Under the pieces are notes generated by a model that did not search any database, was not told the DNA's origin, and saw nothing but the letters and a program-made list of their open reading frames with translations. From IMG/VR virus record IMGVR_UViG_3300022857_000025, positions 1 to 37,967 of that record: a DNA stretch of 37,967 nt; one strand, written 5' to 3'. The DNA is from a virus. Below are positions 27,766-36,916 of this stretch, piece after piece. Made by a program: the position numbers and the translations under genes. The number at the start of each line of letters is the position of its first letter. Position 1 is the first letter of the stretch.

Positions 27766-29130
27766 ATGACAGCAATCGTAACCAATGATTTTCGAGTAGT
27801 TAACGCTCAGAACTTCAAAGAAGATATTACAGATGCGGATAATAGTGTTTATGTGTTCATCGGTAAGTCTGATGCGTGGTCAGACTCTATTGATGATTTA
27901 GCCGATGCTACACCGCCCGATCCTATCGACTCGCCTTATGAACAAAACCTTGCGTATAAAAATATGATCGCAGCCAAGGTTGTAACTTCTAGCGATGTAA
28001 CACACGTTGTTCCACGTCATGATTGGACTAGTGGTGAAGTTTACTATGCATGGGACGATAGTGACCCAGATATATACTCCACAGGAGACCACTATTTTTA
28101 TGTTATCACTGATGAGCGTAAAGTATTCAAGTGTTTAGATGTTGGTCCTGCTGCATCTGTAGTTAAACCTACTCTTTCTCAAGTACCTCCGTTCGCATTA
28201 GGTGATGGTTACACTTGGAAGTATCTCTATACACTTGCTATTGTAGATTCTGAGAAGTTCTTGACTAACTTCTATATGCCAGTTAAAACAGTGTTGTTAC
28301 CAGAATCTGGTTTGATAGGTGATTTGTCTGAATCTGATCAGGCACAGTACACGAATCAACAATCCGCGATCGCTTCGTTGTCTGGTAAAATATACAGATC
28401 TAAAGTTGTTTCTGGTGGTAGTGGTTATACTTACGCAACTTTAACCGTAGACGGTGACGGCACAGGTGCTACAGCTACAGCTACAGTTGCCGGTGGTGTT
28501 ATCACAGGCGTTACGATGACCAATGTTGGGTCTAACTACAATATTGCTAGAATTGTTATCACGGGCGACGGTGTCGGCGGCGAAATTCACCCAATTCTTG
28601 CCGCTAGTAAAGCACATGGATCAGATCCAGTTGCTGAGCTTGGAGCATACTTTATTGGAGTCAATACTCGGTTAGAGTATGATGATGGTAGTGGTGACTT
28701 TATTGTGGATAACTCATTTAGACAGGTCGGACTAATTCGCAACCCATTGAACCCTGCTGGTAATGCAGTATCAACTGCTACCACTTTCAACGGACTAAAG
28801 ACACTTAGTCTTGCTTCAGGAACTGGTTTTACCGCCAGTGACTATATAACAGGTGCTTCTAGTGGTGCTGTTGCATACATCGACGATTTTGATTCAGATT
28901 CATTAGTTATCAAATTTCACCAAAATGAGAAGACCGGATATAAATCATTCCAAAACTCGGAAAACGTTGTAGGTGATATATCAGGCAGTGGTGCTGCACT
29001 AGGTTCTGGTGCGGTTTCTGGTCCAGAGTATTCTCCTAATACGGGTTATATTATATTCCTGGAAAACCGTGGACCGTTGAACCGATCAGCAGCACAGATC
29101 GAAGATGTAAAAATCATCATTGAATTCTAA
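27766..29130 (+). CDS. 8: baseplate wedge gp8-like
   Basis: 454 aa (T4 gp8 is 334 aa). The N-terminal pattern NSVYVFIGKSDAWSD, SPYEQNLAYKNMIAAKVV, HVVPRHDWTSGEVYYAWDDS and DHYFYVITDERKVFKCLD, with PPFALGDGYTWKYLYTLAI, is that of gp8-like wedge proteins of marine T4-type phages. Two beta-rich insertions follow: VVSGGSGYTYATLTVDGD (about 210-285), and a later GTGFTASDYITGASSGAV segment (about 345-420) that resembles one in gp53. A GAGGAA precedes the start. Confidence 0.85.
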   Translation: MTAIVTNDFRVVNAQNFKEDITDADNSVYVFIGKSDAWSDSIDDLADATPPDPIDSPYEQNLAYKNMIAAKVVTSSDVTHVVPRHDWTSGEVYYAWDDSDPDIYSTGDHYFYVITDERKVFKCLDVGPAASVVKPTLSQVPPFALGDGYTWKYLYTLAIVDSEKFLTNFYMPVKTVLLPESGLIGDLSESDQAQYTNQQSAIASLSGKIYRSKVVSGGSGYTYATLTVDGDGTGATATATVAGGVITGVTMTNVGSNYNIARIVITGDGVGGEIHPILAASKAHGSDPVAELGAYFIGVNTRLEYDDGSGDFIVDNSFRQVGLIRNPLNPAGNAVSTATTFNGLKTLSLASGTGFTASDYITGASSGAVAYIDDFDSDSLVIKFHQNEKTGYKSFQNSENVVGDISGSGAALGSGAVSGPEYSPNTGYIIFLENRGPLNRSAAQIEDVKIIIEF

Positions 29131-29143
29131 GAGAGAAATATAA

Positions 29144-32100
29144 ATGACATTCAAGCTTTTCAATACACCGCCTTACTATGATGATTTCGATGAGACGAAG
29201 AACTATGTAAGAATCCTTTTCCGACCAGGAAATGCAGTCCAAGCGCGTGAATTAACTCAGATGCAGACTTCACTGCAAGCACAAATTGATAGACATGGTA
29301 AACATGTATTCAAAGAAGGTTCTCCGGTAATTGGAGGGAAACCAACTATAGATGAATCTGATTTTATTAAGGTTGAATCATCTTTTATTCCCTCTTCTGG
29401 CGGAGCAACTTTAGTTACTGATAATTATTATGAAGAATTTTTAGGAACAACCATCCTTGGTCAAACATCTGGTGTTACTGCAAAAGTTATTGATGTAGTT
29501 CCATCTGGAACAGATGGTCCAATTACATTATATTTAAAGTATACTAATTCTGGTACTGATACAGAGACAAAATTATTTCAAACAGAAGAAGAACTAGTTT
29601 CGGATGCAATTATTCCGCGACAGGCAAAAATTAAAACCTCGGTAGAAATTCCTACAGGTAAAGGGTTGAGGTTCTCAATCCCTGAAGGAGTATTTTTTGT
29701 TAATGGTCATTTTGTATATGTCCCAAGCGAATCTTTAATCGTATCTAGGTATAGTCTAGATATTTCCACTCGCATTGTTTACGAGATTGTAGAGAACACT
29801 GTAACTATCGCTGAAGACGCGTCTCTTGGTGATAATGCTCTAGGTACTCCTAACGAGGCAGCACCCGGAGCACATAGATATCAAATCCTACTGAACCTTA
29901 AAACTCAACCATTTTCTTTCACAGAACCTCGAGACGATAAATTTATTCAGTTAATGCTTATCGAAAATGGTTTCATCAAGCAGCGAGCAACGACAGAATA
30001 CTCAGAATTAAGTAACGAACTTGCCCGAAGAACATACGAAGAATCTGGTAACTATGTTGTTAAGCCTTTCATCATCAATACTCGCGAGTTATATAATGAT
30101 GGATCTAATAATGGACTTTATAATTTAGCACAATTGCGTAGATTTTCTAGATTAGGCGTTGCTTCTACAGACGCGCAAGTAATTTCTTATGGCGAAAGTC
30201 GGCTTGCGGTAGGCCTAGAAAAATCCGTTGCATATGTTAACGGATACCGTATCGAGTTAGAAGATATTAAATATGTAGAGTTGCTCAAATCTAGGGAAAC
30301 TGAATGGTTTAATGGAGCTTCAATTGTTGCAAATTTAGGTAACTATGTAACAGTTAACGTCAGTCAGGGGTTACCAGACGTAGATACATTTGGTATTCTT
30401 AACCTCAAAGACAGTGGTAATTCTGTTATCGGAACTGCTCGTGCTCGTTCTATAGATTGGGTATCAGGTACTACATATAAACTATATCTGTTTGATATAT
30501 CTATGGCAATAGAAACTTTTTCTGATGTCGTATATATTCAACAAACCCTTTCTTCTGGGCCACAGTTCACAGCAACTTTAGTTTCTACTAACTTATTCGA
30601 TACCAACTATAATTCTTTAGTATATAAGTTACCATTTGATACAGTACAGACATTGATCTTTGGTGGGCAGAATGATACTTATTATACTGTAAAGAGAAAA
30701 ACTTCTGCTTCAGTTACTGGCTCTCAAACAACTGTTGATGCTACTGATGGTGTTATTCAACCATACAATTCAACTGACTGGATTGCGATTGATAATAGTG
30801 GTGATCCTATTAATATTAGCGGAGTTACTATATCATTCAACTCTAGCACGAACGTTTCTAGTGCAGTAATATCTTTCTCAGATCATACAACTGGTGATGT
30901 ATACATCGTATATCCAATTGATAAGAACCTTGCTAAGAAAACCAAGAACCTAATTGAAGATCATGTTATCTTAAAGACTAGCCCTAACACTACTCCAGGT
31001 AGTTATGATAGTTTAGGTATTACAGACGTATTTAGACTAGTTTCTATAAAAGATGTAGGTGTACCTCTTGCGGGTGGTGGTTTCTTAGATATCACCGATA
31101 GATATGAATTAGACAACGGTCAACGCGATAACTTCTACGGTATTGGTAGAGTTCGCCTAAAGTTTGATGCAATTCCTCCTATCGGAAATTTGTCTATTAC
31201 TCTAGATTATTTCCTACATGGTACTGGCGATTACTTCTCTGTGGACTCGTACTCTGGTATCGACTACGAAGATATTCCATCTTTCAACTCTATTAAGGGT
31301 CAAGTCGAATTGCGCGACGCAATTGACTTTAGACCAGTAAAGACTACTTCTGGAGATAATTTCACCGGAGCAGGATCATCGCTAGTTGATATCGTTAAAC
31401 CTGGATCTATTATTAGAACCGATATCGTGTATTACCTAAACCGTATCGATAAAATTTATGTTGATAAAGATGGTAACTTTGGTATCCTACAGGGCGTTCC
31501 TGCTCTAAACCCAGAACCGCCTAAAGACCTTAAAGATTCTATGATTCTTTACAGGTTAGAAGTCGGGGCGTTTACATTTGGTCCTGAGAGTATCAATCCA
31601 ATCATGATCGACAACCGTCGATACACAATGCGCGACATTGGTAAGTTGGAAAGACGTATTAAGAACTTAGAATACTACACAACATTATCTTTGTTGGAAA
31701 AAGAAACTGCCGACTATCAGTTGCCAGGGAATGCATTTAAGAACGGATTCGTCGTAGATAACTTCTACGGTCATAATGTAGGAAATCCATCTAATCCAGA
31801 TTACTCATGTTCAGTTGACCGTGCAAGAGGGGTATTAAGACCGCAGTTTGTAGAACAAGAAACTCGGTTAAAGTGGAACAGCGGTTTAAGCACGGGGGTT
31901 AAGAAGTCTGGTTCTTTGTTAACACTAGATTACTCTGAGGTTTCTTATATAGAGCAACCATATGCTTCGTATGCAGAATGGGTTAATCCGTACAATGTAT
32001 TCACATGGACTGGTGATATGGTGTTGTCGCCAGAGTCTGATAACTGGAAAGATACAGAAACCCGTCCAGATGTTATCATCGACCAAGAAGGTGTGTATGA

Positions 32101-34369
32101 CTCATTTGTGCAACTAGCAGACGCGTCCGGTGTTACTGGCACCGTTTGGAACGAATGGCAGACAAACTGGTCTGGCGTTGTTGCATCTTCTACTAGTAGA
32201 AGCAATATCAACATGGGTGTACGCGACACTACTATCACTACTACGAAAAGTAACCAATCTAGAGCAGGTATTAGAACTGATGTAGTCCCAGATACTATTA
32301 CTACTGACCTAGGTGATCGTGTTGTTGAAGTTAACTTCGTACCATTCATTAGATCTAGAATCGTTGCCTTCAAAGCAGAACGTATGAAACCTGGAACTAA
32401 GTTATATGCGTTCTTTGATGGTAAAGATATCACAGCATATACTACACAGACAACTCAGTTTTTTACATTTAGCGATTTCACCGGCAATAACCCAGAATAT
32501 ACATCTGGATACACATTTAATAACCGAACTGGCTGGCCAACTGAACTCCAGTCTAAAACAGATTTGGTTACAGACTCATCTGGGTCTATAACTGGGTTTT
32601 TCATTGTTCCGAATAATTCGTTACTAAAGTTTAAGACTGGTCAACGAACTTTCAAATTAACTGATGAAGAAAACAACATCTTTATAGATTCGACTACTTC
32701 TGCAGAAGCACTTTATGAAGCTGCCGGACTAATTGAATCTAAAGAAAATGTCATTTTGTCTACGAGAGTTCCTCGTCTCGATAGAACTATGCTCGGTGAA
32801 GATAGAGTTCTTACATCGACAACTTCAACCTCGAGAGATATCATAACTTGGTCAGATCCATTGGCTCAGACCATTATAATCGATGAACCAGGCGGTATAT
32901 TCGCAACTTCATTAGACTTGTACTTTAGAGAATATGATGAAGATATTCCAGTTACAGTACACTTGGTTACTACAGAAACTGGTATTCCTACACAAACAAT
33001 CATACCGTTTACTAAAGTCACTAAGAAGTTGAGTGCCGCAAATGTTTCTGAAGATGCATCAGTGGCAACTAACTTTGCATTTGAAGCACCAGTGCATTTA
33101 CAACCAGGAATTGAGTATGCAATCGTTATCATGTCTATGTCAGATAAGCCTAAGGCTTGGGTTGCTGAGATGGGGGGATTTGATGTAACTAATCCAACTT
33201 ACCGAATCTCAAAACAACCTTATAATGGTGTATTCTTCAAGTCAGCAAACGCTTCTACATGGACACCAGAGCAAGAGAAAGACCTTAAGTTTAAATTAAA
33301 CCGCGCCGAGTTTACAACTACATCTGGTGAGATTATTCTAGAGAACGTCGAGTTGCAAAGAACCATACTAGGCACGGATCCTATATACACAACTACTGGT
33401 TCTAATGTAGTTAAGGTATACCACAAGAATCATGGTATGTTTGTTAATTCAGACACCACCATTGATAATATTACTGCAACAGCGACAACATTCTTGAATG
33501 GAATTCCACTGAGTGAGTTAGAGGATACTCATAATATCATACGAGTTGAAAAAGAATACTACGAAATTACTGTAACCACTAATGCTACAGCAACTGGTAG
33601 AGCTGGCGGAAGTTCTTTAACAGCAACCGCAAACCGATTGATGGACCTGATGCAAGTATATCTTGAAGAACTTGCTATTCCAGGAACTTCATTGTTGTGG
33701 GATGCTTCGGTAATGTCTGCTAAGTCATTCGCAGGCATAGAGCAAGAATATGTTGCAAGTCCGTACTTCCCTATCATTATTAACGAGAACACAATATTCA
33801 ATCGACCACAGTGTATTCCTAGTCTGGAAAATGAGCCTGCTGGTGTTCGTGGATTCAGAGCAAAGGGTGCTATATCGACGAATACAAGTAAGTTGTCTCC
33901 TGTATTAGATCTAGACAGAATGTCAGTATTCTCTATATCAAACAAGTTGGATCACCCAAGTAATATTGTTGAAGATAACAGAAACTATGTTGAAAACTTC
34001 GTTGCTGAAACAGAAGCAAGTGGAACTAGTTCTGCTGCTAAGTATATTACTCGCAGGATCAGTTTAACTGAGAGTGCAAACAATATTAAAGTTCTTGCTG
34101 GTATGAACCGTCCTTCTGGAACAGATTTAGAGTTGTACTACAAAGTTCAATCTAGTGAAGATACTAACTTCGACTTTGTTGGATGGACGCTGGCAACACC
34201 TACATCTCCTATTCCATTCGGTGAAAACTCTAATAACTACTCTGAGATTGAATATGATATTAGTACGAACGAGTTTAGTAACATGGCATTTAAGATTGTT
34301 CTTAAATCTAGAAACTCTTCTTTCGTCCCTACGGTTCGAGACTTCCGAGCAATTGCATTTACTTCGTAA
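29144..34369 (+). CDS. giant baseplate/tail-fibre attachment protein with DUF4815 N-terminus, 1741 aa
   Basis: The first about 65 residues (YYDDFDETKNYVRILFRPGN, AVQARELTQMQTSLQAQIDR, HVFKEGSPVIGG) match the DUF4815 start found in large structural proteins of marine myoviruses. A segment at about 97-156 (EEFLGTTILGQTSGVTAKVI) resembles the insertions of gp53 and gp8. The remainder is beta-rich; around 31600-31700 it has MRDIGKLERRIKNLEYYTTL, a conserved helix. The protein probably occupies the gp9/gp10/gp11 place, linking baseplate and fibres, but none of these is clearly homologous. AGAGAAA precedes the start. It is a single continuous frame, with no sign of breakage. Confidence 0.85.
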   Translation: MTFKLFNTPPYYDDFDETKNYVRILFRPGNAVQARELTQMQTSLQAQIDRHGKHVFKEGSPVIGGKPTIDESDFIKVESSFIPSSGGATLVTDNYYEEFLGTTILGQTSGVTAKVIDVVPSGTDGPITLYLKYTNSGTDTETKLFQTEEELVSDAIIPRQAKIKTSVEIPTGKGLRFSIPEGVFFVNGHFVYVPSESLIVSRYSLDISTRIVYEIVENTVTIAEDASLGDNALGTPNEAAPGAHRYQILLNLKTQPFSFTEPRDDKFIQLMLIENGFIKQRATTEYSELSNELARRTYEESGNYVVKPFIINTRELYNDGSNNGLYNLAQLRRFSRLGVASTDAQVISYGESRLAVGLEKSVAYVNGYRIELEDIKYVELLKSRETEWFNGASIVANLGNYVTVNVSQGLPDVDTFGILNLKDSGNSVIGTARARSIDWVSGTTYKLYLFDISMAIETFSDVVYIQQTLSSGPQFTATLVSTNLFDTNYNSLVYKLPFDTVQTLIFGGQNDTYYTVKRKTSASVTGSQTTVDATDGVIQPYNSTDWIAIDNSGDPINISGVTISFNSSTNVSSAVISFSDHTTGDVYIVYPIDKNLAKKTKNLIEDHVILKTSPNTTPGSYDSLGITDVFRLVSIKDVGVPLAGGGFLDITDRYELDNGQRDNFYGIGRVRLKFDAIPPIGNLSITLDYFLHGTGDYFSVDSYSGIDYEDIPSFNSIKGQVELRDAIDFRPVKTTSGDNFTGAGSSLVDIVKPGSIIRTDIVYYLNRIDKIYVDKDGNFGILQGVPALNPEPPKDLKDSMILYRLEVGAFTFGPESINPIMIDNRRYTMRDIGKLERRIKNLEYYTTLSLLEKETADYQLPGNAFKNGFVVDNFYGHNVGNPSNPDYSCSVDRARGVLRPQFVEQETRLKWNSGLSTGVKKSGSLLTLDYSEVSYIEQPYASYAEWVNPYNVFTWTGDMVLSPESDNWKDTETRPDVIIDQEGVYDSFVQLADASGVTGTVWNEWQTNWSGVVASSTSRSNINMGVRDTTITTTKSNQSRAGIRTDVVPDTITTDLGDRVVEVNFVPFIRSRIVAFKAERMKPGTKLYAFFDGKDITAYTTQTTQFFTFSDFTGNNPEYTSGYTFNNRTGWPTELQSKTDLVTDSSGSITGFFIVPNNSLLKFKTGQRTFKLTDEENNIFIDSTTSAEALYEAAGLIESKENVILSTRVPRLDRTMLGEDRVLTSTTSTSRDIITWSDPLAQTIIIDEPGGIFATSLDLYFREYDEDIPVTVHLVTTETGIPTQTIIPFTKVTKKLSAANVSEDASVATNFAFEAPVHLQPGIEYAIVIMSMSDKPKAWVAEMGGFDVTNPTYRISKQPYNGVFFKSANASTWTPEQEKDLKFKLNRAEFTTTSGEIILENVELQRTILGTDPIYTTTGSNVVKVYHKNHGMFVNSDTTIDNITATATTFLNGIPLSELEDTHNIIRVEKEYYEITVTTNATATGRAGGSSLTATANRLMDLMQVYLEELAIPGTSLLWDASVMSAKSFAGIEQEYVASPYFPIIINENTIFNRPQCIPSLENEPAGVRGFRAKGAISTNTSKLSPVLDLDRMSVFSISNKLDHPSNIVEDNRNYVENFVAETEASGTSSAAKYITRRISLTESANNIKVLAGMNRPSGTDLELYYKVQSSEDTNFDFVGWTLATPTSPIPFGENSNNYSEIEYDISTNEFSNMAFKIVLKSRNSSFVPTVRDFRAIAFTS

Positions 34370-34374
34370 TAAGT

Positions 34375-34587
34375 ATGAGTGATAATCTAGTTCCAATTGA
34401 GAATAGTACGGGGTTTAGAAGGGACCTCCACTCTAAAGCCGTACTAAATACTAATAAGAATGCATACCTCCGAGCACGCGAAGAGGCACAGAAAAAGAAA
34501 CAAGAAATTGAGGAAATGCAACAACTTAAAACTGATGTTGCAGAACTCAAGGATTTACTAAACAAACTTTTAGAAAAAGTAGGTTAA
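34375..34587 (+). CDS. small coiled-coil protein, 70 aa
   Basis: Residues 1-30 (DNLVPIENSTGFRRDLHSKA, then NTNKN) are polar. From residue 31 on, the sequence is strongly charged and helical, with heptad-like Leu/Met/Val spacing (EEMQQLKTDVAELKDLLNKL), predicting a coiled coil. It lies between the giant DUF4815 protein and a tail-fibre gene. A coupling or trimerisation role in the fibre is plausible but not shown. A 5-base gap precedes it. Confidence 0.72.
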   Translation: MSDNLVPIENSTGFRRDLHSKAVLNTNKNAYLRAREEAQKKKQEIEEMQQLKTDVAELKDLLNKLLEKVG

Positions 34588-34588
34588 T

Positions 34589-36904
34589 ATGGCAGTAACT
34601 AATGTAGCAAAGACAGACACGTTTGATGGATGGCGTGTCAAGACAAATACCATAGCATCAGAACTTGGTGATAATACACTTCTGGTAGCAAACTCTACCC
34701 TAAATTCAGAAAATGCAGTTGATGCAGTATTAGAGACTCTTGCTAAAGTAGAAACTGAAGTTGGTAATATAAATGGACTAACCACTACAGCACTTAACTT
34801 GGTAGGTGGTATCAATGAACACGATGTTGAAATCGGTGTAATATCAACGCTGACGACTGCTGCTAAGAATAATTTAGTAAGTTCTATCAACGAATTGGAC
34901 TCGGAACTTGGTGTTCTATCTGGTTTAACAACAACTGTTAAATCTACAATCGTTGGTTCTATCAATGAATTGGACTCGGAACTTGGTGTTCTATCTGGTT
35001 TAACAACAACTGTTAAATCTACAATCGTTGGTTCTATCAATGAGGTAGTTCAACGAGAAACTGATAGATACAACAATACATTAAAACTAGACCTTACGGA
35101 TGCAACCGTTGGTGGTAGCAACGCTAGTGAGCAAGCAATTCTATCTGATATATCAATGCCTGCTGGTAGAACTATGACTTTGTCTGGCACATTAGATATA
35201 TCTTCTGGTCAATTGATCGTAGGTGGTGCAGGCGGCGCGTTGAATATCCAAACTACATTCTTGATATTAGGTGATGCTGAAGCAGCAACCGCTTCTAATG
35301 GTGGAGTAGTTGTTAATCGAGGTGAAGAAGGATCTACTGCAAGGGATGACGTTCGTGTATATTGGGATGAGACTGTAAAAGATTGGAAGTTGAAGAAATT
35401 CGCAGACGATAATACTACAGTTATTAGCCCACATATCATCGACTCATATAACATGAAAGATGTCGTTGTAGGAGGTACTCAGAATGGTATTGCGGTAACA
35501 TACGACAGTGTTAATAATAGAGCTAACTTTGATGTAAACGACTTTACGATCACCTTGAGTGGAGACGCTACAGGTAGTGCTACAGTAACGAACTTATCTA
35601 ATGTTAATATTCCAGTAACGATTCAACCGAATTCTATCGCTCTTGGAGTAGATACCACTGGTGCATATGTTCAGTCTGTTACACTATCTGCTTCTAATCC
35701 TGGTATTAGTTTAACACAATCTTCTGCTGGGGCTGAAAGTAATGCTATCACAGCATTGCAAGTTGACTCTACTGTCATTAGAACAACAGGAACGCAATCC
35801 CTTGCTGGTGTAAAAACCTTTGCAGATAAACCAGTTTTTTCGACTGGATTTACTTCTAACGGGGCATCGACAATCTCAACAGGCGGGTTGGTTACATATG
35901 GCAACTCTTCGTTCGAGAACAATCTAGAGGTTAAGGGTAACTTTACTGTTTCTGGGACTGTCACTACGGTTAACACTGAGACGGTTACTATCAACGACAA
36001 CATTATTGTATTAAATAACAACTCTGCAGCAACCCCTACAGAAAACGCGGGTATTGAGATTGAGCGCGGTAGTTCTACGAACACTAGTTTGTTGTGGGAC
36101 GAGACAGAAGATAGTTGGAAATTTTATAATGGATCAGTTCAATACGATCTAGTCGGTAAGGTAAATGCCGGAGCGGCAATAACAGTAGCCAAGTCTACTA
36201 ATAAAGCAGAGTGGACTGTTAACCACGCAGATACTTCTTCCACTTCAAGCATAAATGTTAATAACAGCGCAAATACATTTGTGCAGGACATCAAAGTTAG
36301 TGTTGACACCTATGGTCATGTTACTGAACTTTCTAGTACATCAACTGAAGTTTCTATTGGTCGTGGTGAACTTACTATCACTGCTGGTGGTGCAATTACT
36401 CTCGGAAATATTTCAGGCAGCAATACATTTAATGCTGATCAGTTTACAAATAATAATATCACAGTTAACCACGCAGATACTTCAACACAGGTTTCTGTAA
36501 ATAATGCTGGATATACATATATTCAAGATATTATCTTAGATGATTATGGTCACTTAACTGGAATTACTTCCTCTACTTGGTCTGCAACTCTTGCTAATAT
36601 AACAGACTCAACAGAAGATATTCAAGATATCGTCGGAGGAATGTTTTCTGGCATAGGTAATCCAGATGAATTTGGTATAAGTATCACATATGATGACACG
36701 ACTGGTAAGATCAAGGCAGATGTTGGGGATTTTAATATAACACTAACAGGATTTGTGAGTGGCACTGGTACTGTAAATAATTTAGGTAATGTTAGCATAA
36801 CAACCTCGTTAAACAGCTCTATTAATACTGAACTCTCTAACGCAATTAAAGCACTTTTACCAAAGTTATATAATTCTGCTGGCTCCCAAGTATTCCCTAC
36901 GTGA
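34589..36904 (+). CDS. tail fibre protein with 25-aa repeats, 771 aa
   Basis: Residues about 60-155 form a run of 25-residue units of the type LSGLTTTVKSTIVGSINELD; two are identical at DNA level (34892-35041). Later parts contain DDVRVYWDETVKDWKLKKF and, near residue 450-510, GNFTVSGTVTTVNTETVTIN with ENAGIEIERGSSTNTSLLWD and DSWKFYNG, which recur in fibres of marine T4-like phages. The C-terminal half has further beta-rich paired modules (TVNHADTSSTSSINVNNSA, DIKVSVDTYGHVTELSS and repeats of the same kind). It likely forms a trimeric fibre used for host recognition. Confidence 0.84.
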   Translation: MAVTNVAKTDTFDGWRVKTNTIASELGDNTLLVANSTLNSENAVDAVLETLAKVETEVGNINGLTTTALNLVGGINEHDVEIGVISTLTTAAKNNLVSSINELDSELGVLSGLTTTVKSTIVGSINELDSELGVLSGLTTTVKSTIVGSINEVVQRETDRYNNTLKLDLTDATVGGSNASEQAILSDISMPAGRTMTLSGTLDISSGQLIVGGAGGALNIQTTFLILGDAEAATASNGGVVVNRGEEGSTARDDVRVYWDETVKDWKLKKFADDNTTVISPHIIDSYNMKDVVVGGTQNGIAVTYDSVNNRANFDVNDFTITLSGDATGSATVTNLSNVNIPVTIQPNSIALGVDTTGAYVQSVTLSASNPGISLTQSSAGAESNAITALQVDSTVIRTTGTQSLAGVKTFADKPVFSTGFTSNGASTISTGGLVTYGNSSFENNLEVKGNFTVSGTVTTVNTETVTINDNIIVLNNNSAATPTENAGIEIERGSSTNTSLLWDETEDSWKFYNGSVQYDLVGKVNAGAAITVAKSTNKAEWTVNHADTSSTSSINVNNSANTFVQDIKVSVDTYGHVTELSSTSTEVSIGRGELTITAGGAITLGNISGSNTFNADQFTNNNITVNHADTSTQVSVNNAGYTYIQDIILDDYGHLTGITSSTWSATLANITDSTEDIQDIVGGMFSGIGNPDEFGISITYDDTTGKIKADVGDFNITLTGFVSGTGTVNNLGNVSITTSLNSSINTELSNAIKALLPKLYNSAGSQVFPT
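34892..35041 (+). repeat. exact 75-bp tandem duplication in the tail fibre gene
   Basis: Two identical 75-bp units (34892-34966, 34967-35041) encode two identical 25-aa units ELDSELGVLSGLTTTVKSTI plus VGSIN. Diverged units of the same length precede them. The identity at every third base shows recent duplication. Confidence 0.93.
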
Positions 36905-36916
36905 TAGGTTCATAAG

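Noticed and set aside
31945-32433. Minus-strand open frame of 162 aa inside the DUF4815 gene
   Set aside because: Antisense shadow within a continuous, well-supported coding frame.
34892-35041. Insertion sequence or mobile element as the cause of the 75-bp repeat
   Set aside because: Both copies are in-frame fibre modules with no transposase, terminal inverted repeats or target-site duplication.
35671-36084. Minus-strand open frame of 137 aa inside the fibre gene
   Set aside because: The complement of fibre repeats yields a Val/Thr/Pro-rich frame with no start signals.
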